A stretch of 64,000 nt of DNA from an uncultured Marinobacter sp. Lineage in GTDB: Bacteria; Pseudomonadota; Gammaproteobacteria; Pseudomonadales; Oleiphilaceae. The notes beneath the pieces were generated by a model that made no database searches, had not been told where the DNA came from, and worked only from the letters and a program-made list of their open reading frames with translations. Within the stretch, counting starts at the first letter, position 1; the number at the start of each line of letters is the position of its first letter. Shown here one piece after another: positions 35,235-44,853 of this stretch. Location: assembly GCF_913055835.1 (NCBI RefSeq), contig NZ_CAJXKQ010000005.1, positions 62,001 to 126,000 on the forward strand, in the 5' to 3' direction. Both the position numbers and the translations under genes were made by a program.

Positions 35235-35654
35235 ATGTACAGCAGGATCCTCGTTCCGGTAGACCTCGCCCATACCGATAAAATGGTTAAGGCGCTCAAT
35301 ACCTCCATTGATATTGCCAAACACTACAACGCCACCCTGTGCTACGTAAGCGTGACCAACAGCACCCCGGGAGCGGCCGCGCACAACCCTGAAGAGCTTG
35401 CCGAGAAGCTGAGGGTTTTCGCGGAAGAGCAGGGAAAATCCCATGGGATCGACACCGACAGCATAGTGATTGAATCGGCTGATACCGCCGTGGAGCTTGA
35501 AGACAAGTTGCTTGAGGCGATCAAAACAACCGGGACTGATCTGGTGGTGATGGCCTCACATCCACCGGGAATCGGCGACCGACTACACATTCTCCACTCG
35601 AACGGCGCCAATATCGTCAAACATAGTGACGTTTCGGTATTCGTTGTCCGCTAA
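35235..35654 (+). CDS. Universal stress protein (UspA family)
   Basis: 139 residues. Starts with RILVPVDLAHTD (nucleotide-binding strand and Asp), an HNPEELAEKL helix, DLVVMASHPPG and a final SNGANIVKHSDVSVFVV, the usual Usp core. The glycine-rich ATP loop (G-2x-G-9x-G-S/T) is only loosely kept, in GIGDRLHILHSNGANIV. Usp proteins accumulate in starvation and stress. ATG start with GGAG upstream. Confidence 0.9.
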   Translation: MYSRILVPVDLAHTDKMVKALNTSIDIAKHYNATLCYVSVTNSTPGAAAHNPEELAEKLRVFAEEQGKSHGIDTDSIVIESADTAVELEDKLLEAIKTTGTDLVVMASHPPGIGDRLHILHSNGANIVKHSDVSVFVVR

Positions 35655-35662
35655 AGATAACT

Positions 35663-35691
35663 GGGCATCCGGGACGTTATTCCGGGTGCCC
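35663..35691. terminator. Hairpin between two convergent genes, possible weak terminator
   Basis: Arms GGGCATCCGG (35663-35672) and CCGGGTGCCC (35682-35691) pair with one G-T wobble. There is no T run on either side. It covers the stop of the convergent DUF6544-like gene, so any RNA role would be for the universal stress protein transcript or as a transcription barrier. Confidence 0.35.
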
Positions 35692-36537
35692 GATTGCGCC
35701 ATGCTTCGGAAATTCAATGTCCGTTACGCGTGCAATGAAGAAAGGAAAGTAATCCTCCGTGGCAAAGAAGTTCCCGGCTTCCACGTGGGTCGGCAATACA
35801 AAGCCTTCGAACTCCCGAAACTCTGACAGGTAGCCGCCAAAGGGCTGCAAGCGATGGACTTTTTCCGCATTCGCATTGGTCCACCGGTCAAAACTTACCT
35901 GTAGCGGCCGGCCGTCGTCGGCAACGACAACATCCACCGCCTGTTCCATGCCCTCATGACGAACAATCACCCTGGCCGTGTTTATATCGACCAGCTTCCA
36001 GGAAACGCCGGGCCCCGGCAGCAGGGCGGCTGGCGTCCAGAAAACCGCCTCTGCCACATAACGGCCGAATGCCGAACGGGCATGATCCGCATCGCCACCC
36101 GCCCGGGCAACCGGGAACAAACCCATCAGCCAGAACCGCGTCCACTGATCAGTGTCTGAGCCGGAAATCCCCAGCAGGCCCCGGTGGGCGCTCATTTTCC
36201 AGATAAATCCTTCCGGCATGGCCAGCAACTGGGTGGCTTGCATATTCATGTAGTCGGGCGCATCCCGATTGCCCATGCCGAATTTTCCGGTCATGGCTAT
36301 TCGGGCAACCGTATGAAGCGGAGTACCGGGCTGAATGGTGTACCGGAAATAGCGCTGGGCAGGCTCCGGCAAACCCTCAAGAAGGGAAAGTTCAAAACGC
36401 TCCGGTGCAGCCGGCTGCAGAGCCGCCAACCGCGCCATGGCCGCCTCGTCGGCAGCGTGGTCAGCCCGGCGCCAGGCCCACAGGGCTGCCGTGGCCACAA
36501 CCACCAGAATGAACAAGCTCAGGAAAAAGGTTTCCAT
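35677..36537 (-). CDS. DUF6544-like membrane-anchored protein
   Basis: 286 residues from the ATG at 36537 (AAAGGCG upstream); the open frame extends nine codons further. One N-terminal membrane helix (about 4-20), then a soluble domain with LPEPAQRYFRYTI, FIWKMSAHRGLLGISGSD, SFDRWTNANAEK and FGGYLSEFREFEGFVLPTHVEAG (two separate pieces). I assign it to the DUF6544/DUF6920 group by these motifs from memory, with moderate confidence. Function unknown; probably periplasmic. Head of a minus-strand run followed only by its convergent neighbour. Confidence 0.62.
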   Translation of the reverse strand: METFFLSLFILVVVATAALWAWRRADHAADEAAMARLAALQPAAPERFELSLLEGLPEPAQRYFRYTIQPGTPLHTVARIAMTGKFGMGNRDAPDYMNMQATQLLAMPEGFIWKMSAHRGLLGISGSDTDQWTRFWLMGLFPVARAGGDADHARSAFGRYVAEAVFWTPAALLPGPGVSWKLVDINTARVIVRHEGMEQAVDVVVADDGRPLQVSFDRWTNANAEKVHRLQPFGGYLSEFREFEGFVLPTHVEAGNFFATEDYFPFFIARVTDIEFPKHGAIGHPE

Positions 36538-36604
36538 TACGCCTTTACCCCGCGAATCCGGCATCCCTCACCGACACTGGTTGACCATGCTATGCAGACC
36601 TCTG

Positions 36605-37051
36605 TCAGTTAATCAAAGCTGACATAATTTCCTGTTCCCGAGGCCCTGGCAGCACGCCCGTCAACCAGGCCTCGATGACCGGCTCCCCGTGCTGGTTCGA
36701 GAGTACCGCCTCGGCACGGGCCCGATTCCTTTCATCCACCTCGGTTATAGTGAACACGCAGGTGATGGTGTCACCAAAATACACCGGCCGGCGGAAGCGG
36801 AAATTCATCCCCGAGGCCAGCCAGCCAATCTGTCCGCCCACTTCCGTGATCATTCCACCTACCAGCAGCCCGTGGCAGATCTTGCCCTGCAGGTTCTTGG
36901 CCTGCGCGAATTCGTCGCTGTAGTGGACCGGATTCTGATCGCGGCTGATTTCACCGAAGGACAGGGTCTCTTCTTCAGTGAACGTTCGTGCCAGGGTAAA
37001 CGAGTCTCCGGCTTTCAGGCCGACAATGGCTCTTTTTCGAATATCAGACAT
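36605..37051 (-). CDS. MaoC-like (R)-specific enoyl-CoA hydratase
   Basis: 148 residues, hot-dog fold with the hydratase-2 motif SRDQNPVHYSDEFAQ, in which Asp and His (D-x4-H) form the catalytic pair, and GKICHGLLVGG. These enzymes hydrate trans-2-enoyl-CoA to the (R)-3-hydroxy form, feeding polyhydroxyalkanoate or fatty acid metabolism. No phaC or beta-oxidation neighbour is present to choose between these roles. Confidence 0.86.
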   Translation of the reverse strand: MSDIRKRAIVGLKAGDSFTLARTFTEEETLSFGEISRDQNPVHYSDEFAQAKNLQGKICHGLLVGGMITEVGGQIGWLASGMNFRFRRPVYFGDTITCVFTITEVDERNRARAEAVLSNQHGEPVIEAWLTGVLPGPREQEIMSALIN

Positions 37052-37077
37052 GTATCGGGCCCCTATTGCTCAGCAGT

Positions 37078-37533
37078 TCACAGGTAGCGACCGCCAGACC
37101 CCACGGCAACCACGATCAGACCAAGGATCAGATTGATACCAACCAGCCGGCGAATCTTGCCCACCTGAACACCGCCAGCCTGCGGATCCCTGTCTGCAAC
37201 CGCCTGCTTGAGTCGCCGGAAAGGGGCAAAGTAAACGTGAAAGTAGAGCAGCATCATCACCAGGCCAAGTGTCTGCATGGCGTGGATATGCCAGCCAGCT
37301 CCCGCCATGCCGCCGAAGACACTGAAAACCATCCAGTAGCCGGTGACCAGGAGCAACACAACGGAGAGCCAGACCCAGCGAAAGAACCGTTCAAGTGTCC
37401 TCGACCATAAAACACCACGTTGGGAGGCCTCCACTACCTCAACCACGGCGGGGCGCATCGCCATGTAGGCGAAAAACATACCGCCAACCCAGACGACCGC
37501 CGAGAGAACGTGCAATGCAATTGCCAGACTCAT
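37078..37533 (-). CDS. CopD-family small membrane protein
   Basis: 151 residues with four membrane helices: about 3-22 with LHVLSAVVWVGGMFFAYMAMRP (LHVLSAVVWVGGMFF), 50-72, 82-102 and 125-147. A His at residue 8 in the first helix and HIHAMQT before the third match the CopD-like group that can bind copper or haem. Whether it transports copper is unproven. It is 27 bases from the MaoC gene and downstream of a diguanylate cyclase gene. Confidence 0.75.
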   Translation of the reverse strand: MSLAIALHVLSAVVWVGGMFFAYMAMRPAVVEVVEASQRGVLWSRTLERFFRWVWLSVVLLLVTGYWMVFSVFGGMAGAGWHIHAMQTLGLVMMLLYFHVYFAPFRRLKQAVADRDPQAGGVQVGKIRRLVGINLILGLIVVAVGSGGRYL

Positions 37534-37556
37534 AAACCTCCCCCTTGCCAGAGCCC

Positions 37557-38618
37557 TCAGATAGTTTCCAGCTCGACCCGGTTCCGACCTGCGGTCTTAC
37601 CACGGTAAAGCGCTTCATCAGCCCGGCTGACTGCCGCACTCAGGTCTTCGCCAGATCGCAATTCGCTCACGCCGACACTGATCGTAACATCGGCATCACC
37701 GCCAGTAATTGCACTCCAGTCCCTGGCCAAAAACGCATTTCGTATCCGCTCCGCACTTGCGCGCGCTTTGACGGAATCCGTATCAGGGAGTATCACCAGG
37801 AACTCCTCACCACCCCATCTGCCGATGAGATCCTGGGCCCGCAACTCCTCTCGAATCACATCGGCAACAAAGCCCAATACCCTGTCGCCGGCTTCGTGGC
37901 CATAGGCATCGTTGATTGACTTGAAATGATCGACATCCAGCAGTAGAAACCCAACCGGGTGACCACTGCGCCGGAACCGGGCAACTTCCTTCTCAGCCAG
38001 ATAAGTCATATGCCGCCGGTTGAAAAGCCCGGTCAGGGAATCTGTTGTCGCCATTTCCCGGAGTTTGCGCTGGGCTGTCACTACCATCCTGAGGTAGTAG
38101 GAAGCCAGGTAACTGAACATGGCAAAGACCACACTCAGGTTAAACAAATGAACAATGTGCAGAGCCGTTTGCGGAATCGGCTGCAATGGCTCCATGTACC
38201 ACATCAGGACATCCAGGGCGATGTAATACCCCCACAGGGCCAGCAGTGCATAGACCGCCCATCTTCGGGAAGCGGACACACAAATCGCAGGTATGAACAT
38301 CAGAAGGTAGTAGTGGAATCCGCTCTCCCAACCGATCAGGACAATACCGAGCCCAGCATGGCCCAGCACTTCTGCCCAGATGAGTACGACCGCAATCTTG
38401 TTCCTGTGGTATTTGAGCGCGTAATAAGCCCCGGCGTACATGGCCACGCTGACCACATTCACCCACGCCAGAATCGGCGACCCCAATGCATGGAAAAGAA
38501 AGAAAAAGATAACATCCACAGTTCCGGCAATCTGCGCACACCGCATGGCCAGACGCCAGAACTGGGGCCTGCGTTCCCGCGCAGGTTCATAATTCGCCGA
38601 GGGATTCATCCGTTCCAT
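37557..38618 (-). CDS. Membrane-bound diguanylate cyclase
   Basis: 353 residues from the ATG at 38618 (AAAGGA upstream). Six membrane helices occupy about 30-175, a sensor module without a recognisable extracytoplasmic domain. A short coil leads into a complete GGDEF domain (about 195-350): DSLTGLFNRRHM, DVDHFKSINDAYGHEAGD and GRWGGEEFLVILP. An allosteric I-site RAQD lies five residues before GGEEF, so product inhibition is expected. It makes c-di-GMP at the inner membrane. The upstream frame to 38693 is not supported by a ribosome binding site. Confidence 0.9.
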   Translation of the reverse strand: MERMNPSANYEPARERRPQFWRLAMRCAQIAGTVDVIFFFLFHALGSPILAWVNVVSVAMYAGAYYALKYHRNKIAVVLIWAEVLGHAGLGIVLIGWESGFHYYLLMFIPAICVSASRRWAVYALLALWGYYIALDVLMWYMEPLQPIPQTALHIVHLFNLSVVFAMFSYLASYYLRMVVTAQRKLREMATTDSLTGLFNRRHMTYLAEKEVARFRRSGHPVGFLLLDVDHFKSINDAYGHEAGDRVLGFVADVIREELRAQDLIGRWGGEEFLVILPDTDSVKARASAERIRNAFLARDWSAITGGDADVTISVGVSELRSGEDLSAAVSRADEALYRGKTAGRNRVELETI

Positions 38619-38711
38619 ATACTGCAGAATTCCTTTGTTTTGACACAAGACTACTCTTAAACCCGAAACTCTGCTTGATGGAACTGTAAACAATTGGAAA
38701 TTGTTCCAATC

Positions 38712-39383
38712 TCACCAGGGCAGCTCTTCACCATTGCTGTGCCAGAACGACCCCGTGTTCTCGAGGTTCAGTCCATCGATGCGTTCAGCTAACCCTTTCG
38801 CGGATTCTTCCGGCGTGATCAACCCGCCAAAATTCACCATGCGGGTTTGCACATAACCGGGATGCAGCTGTGCCACAGCGATACCCCGGGGCTTCAGATC
38901 CATCGCCAGGGACTTGCCAAAGGCATTGAGCGCGGCTTTGGAGGCGCGGTACCCATACCTGCCTCCGGAATCATTGTCTGCAATAGAGCCCATCCGGCTG
39001 GTGATGTTGGCAATTTTGCCTCCTGAAGGGATCTGGTCGACCAGCGCTTCAGCCACCCTCAGCGGCGCATAAGCGTTGATTTCCATCTGGGTGCGGATGG
39101 AATCAAAGTCGATACTGCCCAGCTTCTCGTCCTGCAGCAAGCCGGCATTGTTGATCAACAATTCGATATCTTTGCCTTTCAGGTCGGCCACGAGCTTACC
39201 CACGCCTTCATCGGTCGTCAGGTCGACGCCGTCGATAACCTGCATGGCAATCTCTTCCAGCTCCGGTGAGGTTTCCCGACAGACGCCGATCACGGACCAG
39301 CCGCGACCCGCATAAAGCCGGGCAAGCTCCAGACCTATGCCCCGGTTTGCCCCGGTAATGACTACAACGGAATTCTGTGACAT
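38712..39383 (-). CDS. SDR-family oxidoreductase
   Basis: 223 residues from the ATG at 39383, chosen for the strong GAGGAGG upstream. Short-chain dehydrogenase with TGANRGIGLELARLY, NNAGLLQDEKLG, catalytic NITSRMGSI, YGYRASKAAL (Tyr and Lys) and LHPGYVQTRM. CRETS after the second strand suggests NADP(H). It resembles the C-factor/sniffer-like group of short SDRs. Substrate unknown. Confidence 0.85.
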   Translation of the reverse strand: MSQNSVVVITGANRGIGLELARLYAGRGWSVIGVCRETSPELEEIAMQVIDGVDLTTDEGVGKLVADLKGKDIELLINNAGLLQDEKLGSIDFDSIRTQMEINAYAPLRVAEALVDQIPSGGKIANITSRMGSIADNDSGGRYGYRASKAALNAFGKSLAMDLKPRGIAVAQLHPGYVQTRMVNFGGLITPEESAKGLAERIDGLNLENTGSFWHSNGEELPW

Positions 39384-39529
39384 ATCAGCCTCCTCGACAA
39401 TCAATACGGTTCATGCAGCTTCACATCCCCTGCATTCGAGAACAACCAGCAATACGCAAACTGCCCCTTTGCAGATGGGATTTTTCTGTAAGATAAGAGG
39501 GCATTCAATCAACGGTCGCCGGGATCGCC

Positions 39530-40360
39530 ATGTCAGCAGCACTTGTTTTCGCAGTCTTTGCAGTGGCCCTGATCACCGCCACCACTTTCTACCTCTTCTT
39601 CTACCGCACCTGGCGGAGAGAGCGGGAACTGAGAACCCCCTTTCCAGAGCCCTGGCGCCGTCAGCTTGATGCGAATGTGCCGCTTTACCGCCAGCTTCCG
39701 GAAGCCCTGAAACAGACATTGGAGCAGCGGGTCCAGCTTTTTCTCTCCGAGAAAGAGTTCTATGGCTGTGACGGCTTTGAAGTGGATGACATGGTGAGAG
39801 TAACCATTGCCGGCCACGCCTGCTTGCTGATTCTAGCCCGCCCCTATTCGGATTTTGATGAGGTTAGCAGCATTCTGGTCTATCCCGACGCCTATCATGT
39901 CAGAGACATTGAAAGCGACGGTCTGGTTGTCAGCGAGAGCAGCGAAATACGTGCAGGCGAAGCCTCAAGCCGGGGCCAGGTGGTGCTGGCATGGAAGGAG
40001 TGTGAAGAGGCGGCCAGTAACCCGCACAGCGGCCACAACGTGATACTCCATGAATTTGCACACCAGCTGGACTATCTTGACGGCACCGCAGACGGCGCCC
40101 CACCCCTGAGCGGAGAACAGGCCAGGCACTGGCAGACGTCGATGACCCACGCCTACGAACATCTCAGGCATTCCCTGCATCACCACCAGAAGCCATGGCT
40201 TGACCCCTACGGCGCCACTGAACCGGCCGAATTCTTCGCGGTGCTGACAGAAGCGTTCTTCCAGCAACCAAACCATCTCAAGCACGAGCAGCCCGAGGTT
40301 TACAAAGCTCTGCAAGGGTATTACCGACTCGATCCGACAACCTTCTGGCGGGATGCGTGA
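39530..40360 (+). CDS. MtfA-like zinc peptidase (M90 family)
   Basis: 276 residues. One N-terminal membrane helix (about 4-24), then the M90 peptidase domain with the zinc motif HEFAHQLDYLDG near 175 and a downstream acid in TEPAEFFAVLTEAFF. E. coli MtfA is a cytoplasmic protease that releases the glucose-PTS regulator Mlc; members with a membrane anchor like this one are common in marine gammaproteobacteria. Target here unknown. Confidence 0.87.
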   Translation: MSAALVFAVFAVALITATTFYLFFYRTWRRERELRTPFPEPWRRQLDANVPLYRQLPEALKQTLEQRVQLFLSEKEFYGCDGFEVDDMVRVTIAGHACLLILARPYSDFDEVSSILVYPDAYHVRDIESDGLVVSESSEIRAGEASSRGQVVLAWKECEEAASNPHSGHNVILHEFAHQLDYLDGTADGAPPLSGEQARHWQTSMTHAYEHLRHSLHHHQKPWLDPYGATEPAEFFAVLTEAFFQQPNHLKHEQPEVYKALQGYYRLDPTTFWRDA

Positions 40361-40424
40361 CAGTTGTGACAGAGGGATGCGTGGTCCACTATGTAGGAAA
40401 GTGGATCAATTGAGGGAGGTGAAC

Positions 40425-40601
40425 ATGCCAGCGATAGGATGGATCTTCATAATTGTCGCCCTGGCCTTGATCGTGGGCAGCCTTGTGATCCTGCGTGACA
40501 GTGCACACAGCATGAAAATCTCCGATGAGAAGATGAAGAAGATTCAGGCTCGCAAGGCGGAGATCGAAGCCGAAGAAAGCGCTGAGGACAAGGAATGGTA
40601 A
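40425..40601 (+). CDS. DUF2897 small membrane protein
   Basis: 58 residues from the ATG at 40425, which has GAGGGAGG seven bases upstream. One membrane helix (about 3-23, IGWIFIIVALALIVGSLVIL) then a charged cytoplasmic helix (KISDEKMKKIQARKAEIEAE). This is the DUF2897 pattern. Function unknown. It follows the MtfA-like gene by 64 bases. Confidence 0.78.
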   Translation: MPAIGWIFIIVALALIVGSLVILRDSAHSMKISDEKMKKIQARKAEIEAEESAEDKEW

Positions 40602-40643
40602 CCCGGGCAGTGCAAGCGTAGAACACCGACCCGGGCAGATGCG

Positions 40644-41153
40644 TCAATGCCCGCTATGGTCCATTTTCTCGCCGGAGTGGTCCATGCTCTGTGTGTTCAT
40701 CATCTTGCCATCAAGCGGCTCAATACTGAGTTCAACCTGCATAGCTTCTGCACCCTCGAAGCTGAGGGTCAGCGGAATACTCTCACCCTCGCGCAACGGG
40801 CTTTTCAGTTTTTCCAGCATCAGGTGATAGCTGTGAGGTTTCAACTCCACGGTGGTACCCGCAGGGATTGGAAGCCCGCCTTTGACCGGCGCCATCCGCA
40901 TCACACCGTCGTGCATGCTGGTCTCGTGGATCGACACCCTGCCTGCCCTGGGGGTTTCGACCCCAACCAGCGTTATATCGCTGCTGCCGGTGTTGGAGAT
41001 ACTCATGTAGCCCACCCCCATCGGCGTGCCAGGAGGTGTCGGCCGGCTCCAGGGATGATCGACCTTGACCTGGCCATGGCTGTAATCATGGGCAAGGGCC
41101 ATGGGAGCAACCAGAGCCAGTGCCAGCACGAATGCACTCAGGCAGTACCTCAT
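40644..41153 (-). CDS. Periplasmic copper chaperone PCu(A)C
   Basis: 169 residues from the ATG at 41153 (AAGGAA upstream). Signal peptide (about 1-21, ending ALA), then the PCuAC cupredoxin-like domain with the copper ligands in HETSMHDGVMRM and HSYHLMLEKL (His and Met), the family's H(M)x10Mx21HxM pattern. An extra Met/His tail (MDHSGEKMDHSGH) may bind copper too. It delivers Cu(I) to the CuA site of cytochrome oxidase; no oxidase gene is nearby. Confidence 0.9.
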   Translation of the reverse strand: MRYCLSAFVLALALVAPMALAHDYSHGQVKVDHPWSRPTPPGTPMGVGYMSISNTGSSDITLVGVETPRAGRVSIHETSMHDGVMRMAPVKGGLPIPAGTTVELKPHSYHLMLEKLKSPLREGESIPLTLSFEGAEAMQVELSIEPLDGKMMNTQSMDHSGEKMDHSGH

Positions 41154-41248
41154 GTCCAGTATTCCTTGTTGATGAGTGAGAGAGACAGGATAAAAAGAAG
41201 GCCCCACGTAGCCAAGTTTTCCAGTGCGACGAATGGTCGCAGACCAAC

Positions 41249-43585
41249 TCAGCCGCTGTTAGCCAGAGCCAGATCGGCTTTAAGGCTGTCCACGGCTTGC
41301 GGTCGACTGAAATAGTAACCCTGAAAACGTCGACAACCCATTTCAGTCAGGGCCCTTACCTGAGCTTCTTGTTCCACACCCTCTGCTACCAGTTCCATGC
41401 TATGGCTCTGCGCGATAGCGATGATACTGCGAATCATGTTCGCAGCTTTCTCGTCTTCCAGAATGGTGTCAACAAAGCTCTTGTCGATTTTCAGTTCATC
41501 AAGGGGCAGCTTGCGTAAAAGACTTAACGATGAGTAGCCGGTCCCGAAATCATCCATGGAGATCCGGATACCGTAGTCCCGCAACCGCTCGATCGTTTTC
41601 AACACCTTATCGAAGTCACTCATGAACAAGCTCTCGGTTATTTCGAGGACCAGCTCACCGGGTGACACATCATGAACCTCCAAAGCCTTAAGCACTGTGT
41701 CGACAAAATCCGGTTGGCGAAACTGGATAACGGAGATATTAATCGCCAGGTCTATAGACCGACCGATGACGTCGCGAAGCAGACTGTATTCCCGAATGCT
41801 GGTTTCGACAACGAACCGCCCTAGCGGAACCATCAGACCACTTTTCTCGGCAACCTCAACAAACTCCGCCGGCGAAACAAATCCGAGTTCTTCATCCTGC
41901 CAGCGAACAAGTGCTTCCAGACCAACTGTTTTTTGGGCCTCATTTACCTGGGGCTGATACACCATGTAAAGAGAGCCGGAGGCAAGGCCGTACCTGAGGC
42001 GCTGTTCAACCGACAGTCTTCGAAGGTAGGCCATTTCCATCTCGGTCCGGTACGTGCAGACGTCGTTACGGCTTTGTTTTGCCTCATAAAGCGCAAGGTG
42101 AGCACTCCGTATGACTTTGCTGAGGGAGTCTCCATGGTCCGGGAAGCATGCAACGCCAATGCTCGCCGTTACATGTAACTTCAGTCGGCCTACCTCAAAA
42201 GTCCGGGACAGCTCGCTCGCCAAAGATACGCAGGCTTCTTCCACGGCTTCAAGGTCGATGTTGGGCGTCACAATGGCAAATTCATCGCCACTAAGCCTGG
42301 CAAGATCATCCCGGCTTTCCACAAGTTCGCCCAGTCGCCGACTGAACGCCAGAAGAGTTTCATCACCAGTTTCCAGCCCGAATCGATCATTGATGCCTTT
42401 GAAATTGTCGATATTCACGACAACCAGACAAAATGGCTTTTTCTCTGGTAAAAGGTCCGCCAGACGATCGAGCAATCCAGTGCGATTCAACAACCCTGTA
42501 AGATCATCGTGCCTGGACAGATAGGAAAGCTCCTGACGGCGCTTTTTCTCTGCACTATCAATGATCCTGAATCCTTTGTAGAAAGCTGCCCCGACCACCA
42601 GGAACGCAAGGACATACTGCAGGAGTGATTCAAAAAATTCCCGATACAACGGTGCAAACCGGGTCTCCGAAATCGTCCACAGCTCGTAACGCTTGTTGTA
42701 AATAGCAGCAGTTAGATAGTCGTCACCTCGCTGCCTGGTTCGAACAACCACAGACTCGCCAGCGCGCATAACCTCTTCGACGCTAATCCCCAGCTCCTGC
42801 TCGAACCCAGCCCGGTTTTTCTCTCTTTCATCACGGGGCACACGAATCTGCGAGTATTGTTGCGGAGCAACCCCCTCAGCAGACATGAACTGAACGTAGC
42901 CGTCTGTCTCGCGCAACAACATTACGTTGTCAGATGCACCATCATGCAGAGTCTTGCTAAAAACAGAGTTAGCGCCATCAAGCCGCATGCCCGCTGTCAT
43001 GACGGCAATCACTTCCCCCGCCTCAGACCTTATAGCCTTGCGGATTGGTATAACCCAGGCACCCATGGCATCAACGAAATAGGTTCGCCCCAGCACCATC
43101 GACTCTGACGACAGAGCCTGCATAAAACTCTCACGGGTTGCGGGATCGCTTCTGAGATTGGGAAGGCTCACGAGATCAAGGTTGGTACTGACGCGTACCA
43201 GCGTGCCATCGGGTCTCGCCAGCCCGAAACCCACAAGCACCGGGTTAACGGCGAGAATACTGTCCAGAAACGGAATCTGGCGAGTGCCGGACAACATGTC
43301 GTTCTGATTCAGCAATTCGCGACCGATTACATCAAGAACAAGCTCCTGGGTCCGCAGGATACTACCAACGGATTGTGCAACGAGCTCAACACGGGCGGTT
43401 TGGTATTGTTCTTCGTCCGAGACAATCCCCTGCCACCGGAAAAAGAGAACGGTACCGAGAAGCACCAGACCAAAGAGGAGAATTACACCGAACAGAGTCC
43501 ACAGGTTGCGCTTGAGAATCGCCAAAAACAGTTCCGCAAATACAGGGGTTGAAACGTTAGATCCTACAAGTATACGAAAGAACAC
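41249..43585 (-). CDS. Membrane GGDEF-EAL protein with dCache-like sensor
   Basis: 778 residues. Two membrane helices (about 30-50 and 315-335) flank a periplasmic domain of about 265 residues, with the Cache-like pattern of helix and PxxxD-type segments (RTYFVDAMGAWVIPIRKAI). GGDEF domain about 355-515 with SGDEF in place of GGDEF (FARLSGDEFAIV; here ARLSGDEFAIV), which some active cyclases share. EAL domain about 530-770 with LEALVRW, NISVIQF, LEITESLF, MDDFGTGYSSL, LKIDKSF and AEGVEQE, all catalytic residues present. Probably mainly a c-di-GMP phosphodiesterase responding to a periplasmic signal. Start GTG at 43585 is weak; a start at a later TTG is possible. Confidence 0.87.
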   Translation of the reverse strand: MFFRILVGSNVSTPVFAELFLAILKRNLWTLFGVILLFGLVLLGTVLFFRWQGIVSDEEQYQTARVELVAQSVGSILRTQELVLDVIGRELLNQNDMLSGTRQIPFLDSILAVNPVLVGFGLARPDGTLVRVSTNLDLVSLPNLRSDPATRESFMQALSSESMVLGRTYFVDAMGAWVIPIRKAIRSEAGEVIAVMTAGMRLDGANSVFSKTLHDGASDNVMLLRETDGYVQFMSAEGVAPQQYSQIRVPRDEREKNRAGFEQELGISVEEVMRAGESVVVRTRQRGDDYLTAAIYNKRYELWTISETRFAPLYREFFESLLQYVLAFLVVGAAFYKGFRIIDSAEKKRRQELSYLSRHDDLTGLLNRTGLLDRLADLLPEKKPFCLVVVNIDNFKGINDRFGLETGDETLLAFSRRLGELVESRDDLARLSGDEFAIVTPNIDLEAVEEACVSLASELSRTFEVGRLKLHVTASIGVACFPDHGDSLSKVIRSAHLALYEAKQSRNDVCTYRTEMEMAYLRRLSVEQRLRYGLASGSLYMVYQPQVNEAQKTVGLEALVRWQDEELGFVSPAEFVEVAEKSGLMVPLGRFVVETSIREYSLLRDVIGRSIDLAINISVIQFRQPDFVDTVLKALEVHDVSPGELVLEITESLFMSDFDKVLKTIERLRDYGIRISMDDFGTGYSSLSLLRKLPLDELKIDKSFVDTILEDEKAANMIRSIIAIAQSHSMELVAEGVEQEAQVRALTEMGCRRFQGYYFSRPQAVDSLKADLALANSG

Positions 43586-43751
43586 CGAAACCGCATTACT
43601 ATTTTACCCTCAAATTGCGCGTCGTCAGTTTCCATGGAACTTAATGCCGGAATTTATGACAACAGAGTAATTCCGGGCCCATGAATACGGGAAACAACCG
43701 GTGAGATACTTGGGGTAAATATCCGGTAATTCGAATGGCAGGAGTTGCTCT

Positions 43752-44471
43752 ATGAACGTGATGTCTGTACTGAACCAGGTAATGAAACAGGCCCAGGGTA
43801 CTCAGTCTCAGGGCGGTGGCATGGACGTCAACAAAATGATGAACAGCCTTGGCAGCCAGTTCAAAGGCGGCCAGGGATCCGGTTCAGGCATCGACGTAAA
43901 AAGCCTGCTGGGAGGCGGAGCCCTGGGTATGATGCTGGGATCGAAACGGGGCCGGAAGATGGGCGGCAAAGCCCTGAAATACGGCGCCCTTGCCGGGGTT
44001 GGCGTGTTGGCGTGGAAGGCCTATCAGAACTACCAGACCAGCAGTCAGAGCGCCTCACAACCTGCACTGGCACAACAGGGCCAACCACTGGAGCAGCTGC
44101 AAGGCCAGGCGCAGGAACAACGGGGCCTGGAAATACTCCAGGCCATGATCATGGCCGCCCGTGCCGATGGCCACATTGACGCCAACGAACGCGCCCTTCT
44201 CACCCAGGAAATCGAGAAACTGGGCCCGGACGACGAGCTCCACGCCTGGATCCAACAGCAGTTTGACGCCCCGCTGGATGCCACCGCCCTGGCCAGGAAC
44301 GCGGATTCTCCCCAAGCCAGCCGGGAAATCTACATCGTCAGCGCCGTGATGATTGACGAGCAGAACCCCATGGAACGCGCCTGGCTGGACCAACTGGCCA
44401 GCGCCCTGCAGCTCGACCCGGGTCTTGCCAGGGAGCTCGAGCAACAGATCCAGAGCGCAACAAGGGGGTAA
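43752..44471 (+). CDS. DUF533 (YebE-like) TerB-fold membrane protein
   Basis: 239 residues, ATG preceded by AGGAG. The N-terminal 60 residues are Gly/Gln/Ser-rich and flexible; a Gly-rich hydrophobic hairpin follows (about 48-85, LLGGGALGMMLG and YGALAGVGVLAWKAY), then a Gln-rich linker and a TerB-like helical domain (about 125-235, AMIMAARADGHIDANERALL) with the acidic metal-binding helix seen in tellurite-resistance TerB. DUF533 function is not known. Ends three bases from the convergent YjdM gene. Confidence 0.82.
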   Translation: MNVMSVLNQVMKQAQGTQSQGGGMDVNKMMNSLGSQFKGGQGSGSGIDVKSLLGGGALGMMLGSKRGRKMGGKALKYGALAGVGVLAWKAYQNYQTSSQSASQPALAQQGQPLEQLQGQAQEQRGLEILQAMIMAARADGHIDANERALLTQEIEKLGPDDELHAWIQQQFDAPLDATALARNADSPQASREIYIVSAVMIDEQNPMERAWLDQLASALQLDPGLARELEQQIQSATRG

Positions 44472-44474
44472 AAG

Positions 44475-44813
44475 TCAGGCCTTCTTGACGAACTCGGACT
44501 TCAGTTTCATGGCACCAATACCGTCGATCTTGCAGTCGATGTCGTGATCACCGTCCACCAGGCGGATATTTTTAACCTTGGTGCCAACTTTAACCACGGA
44601 ACTGGAGCCCTTGACCTTCAGATCCTTGATAACCGTAACCGTATCACCATCCTGAAGTTCATTGCCGTTGGCGTCGCGAACCATCTTCGCGGCGTCAGCC
44701 GCAGCAGCCTCCGCCTCAGACCACTCATGCCCGCACTCGGGACAAACCAGTTGAACGCCGTCCTCATAGGTATACTCGGAACTGCACTGCGGGCATGGCG
44801 GAAGCTGCGACAT
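44475..44813 (-). CDS. yjdM: Zinc-ribbon protein YjdM (PhnA family)
   Basis: 112 residues. The ATG at 44813 is preferred over the one two codons upstream because AGGA sits too close to the latter. N-terminal zinc ribbon [12 protein letters not shown] and [10 protein letters not shown] (two CxxC pairs), then the KOW-like YjdM domain ([27 protein letters not shown]). Despite the PhnA name it is not a phosphonoacetate hydrolase. Role unclear. Confidence 0.9.
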   Translation of the reverse strand: MSQLPPCPQCSSEYTYEDGVQLVCPECGHEWSEAEAAAADAAKMVRDANGNELQDGDTVTVIKDLKVKGSSSVVKVGTKVKNIRLVDGDHDIDCKIDGIGAMKLKSEFVKKA

Positions 44814-44853
44814 TATCATTTCCTGTTAATTACATGGGCGCGGGATTATAACA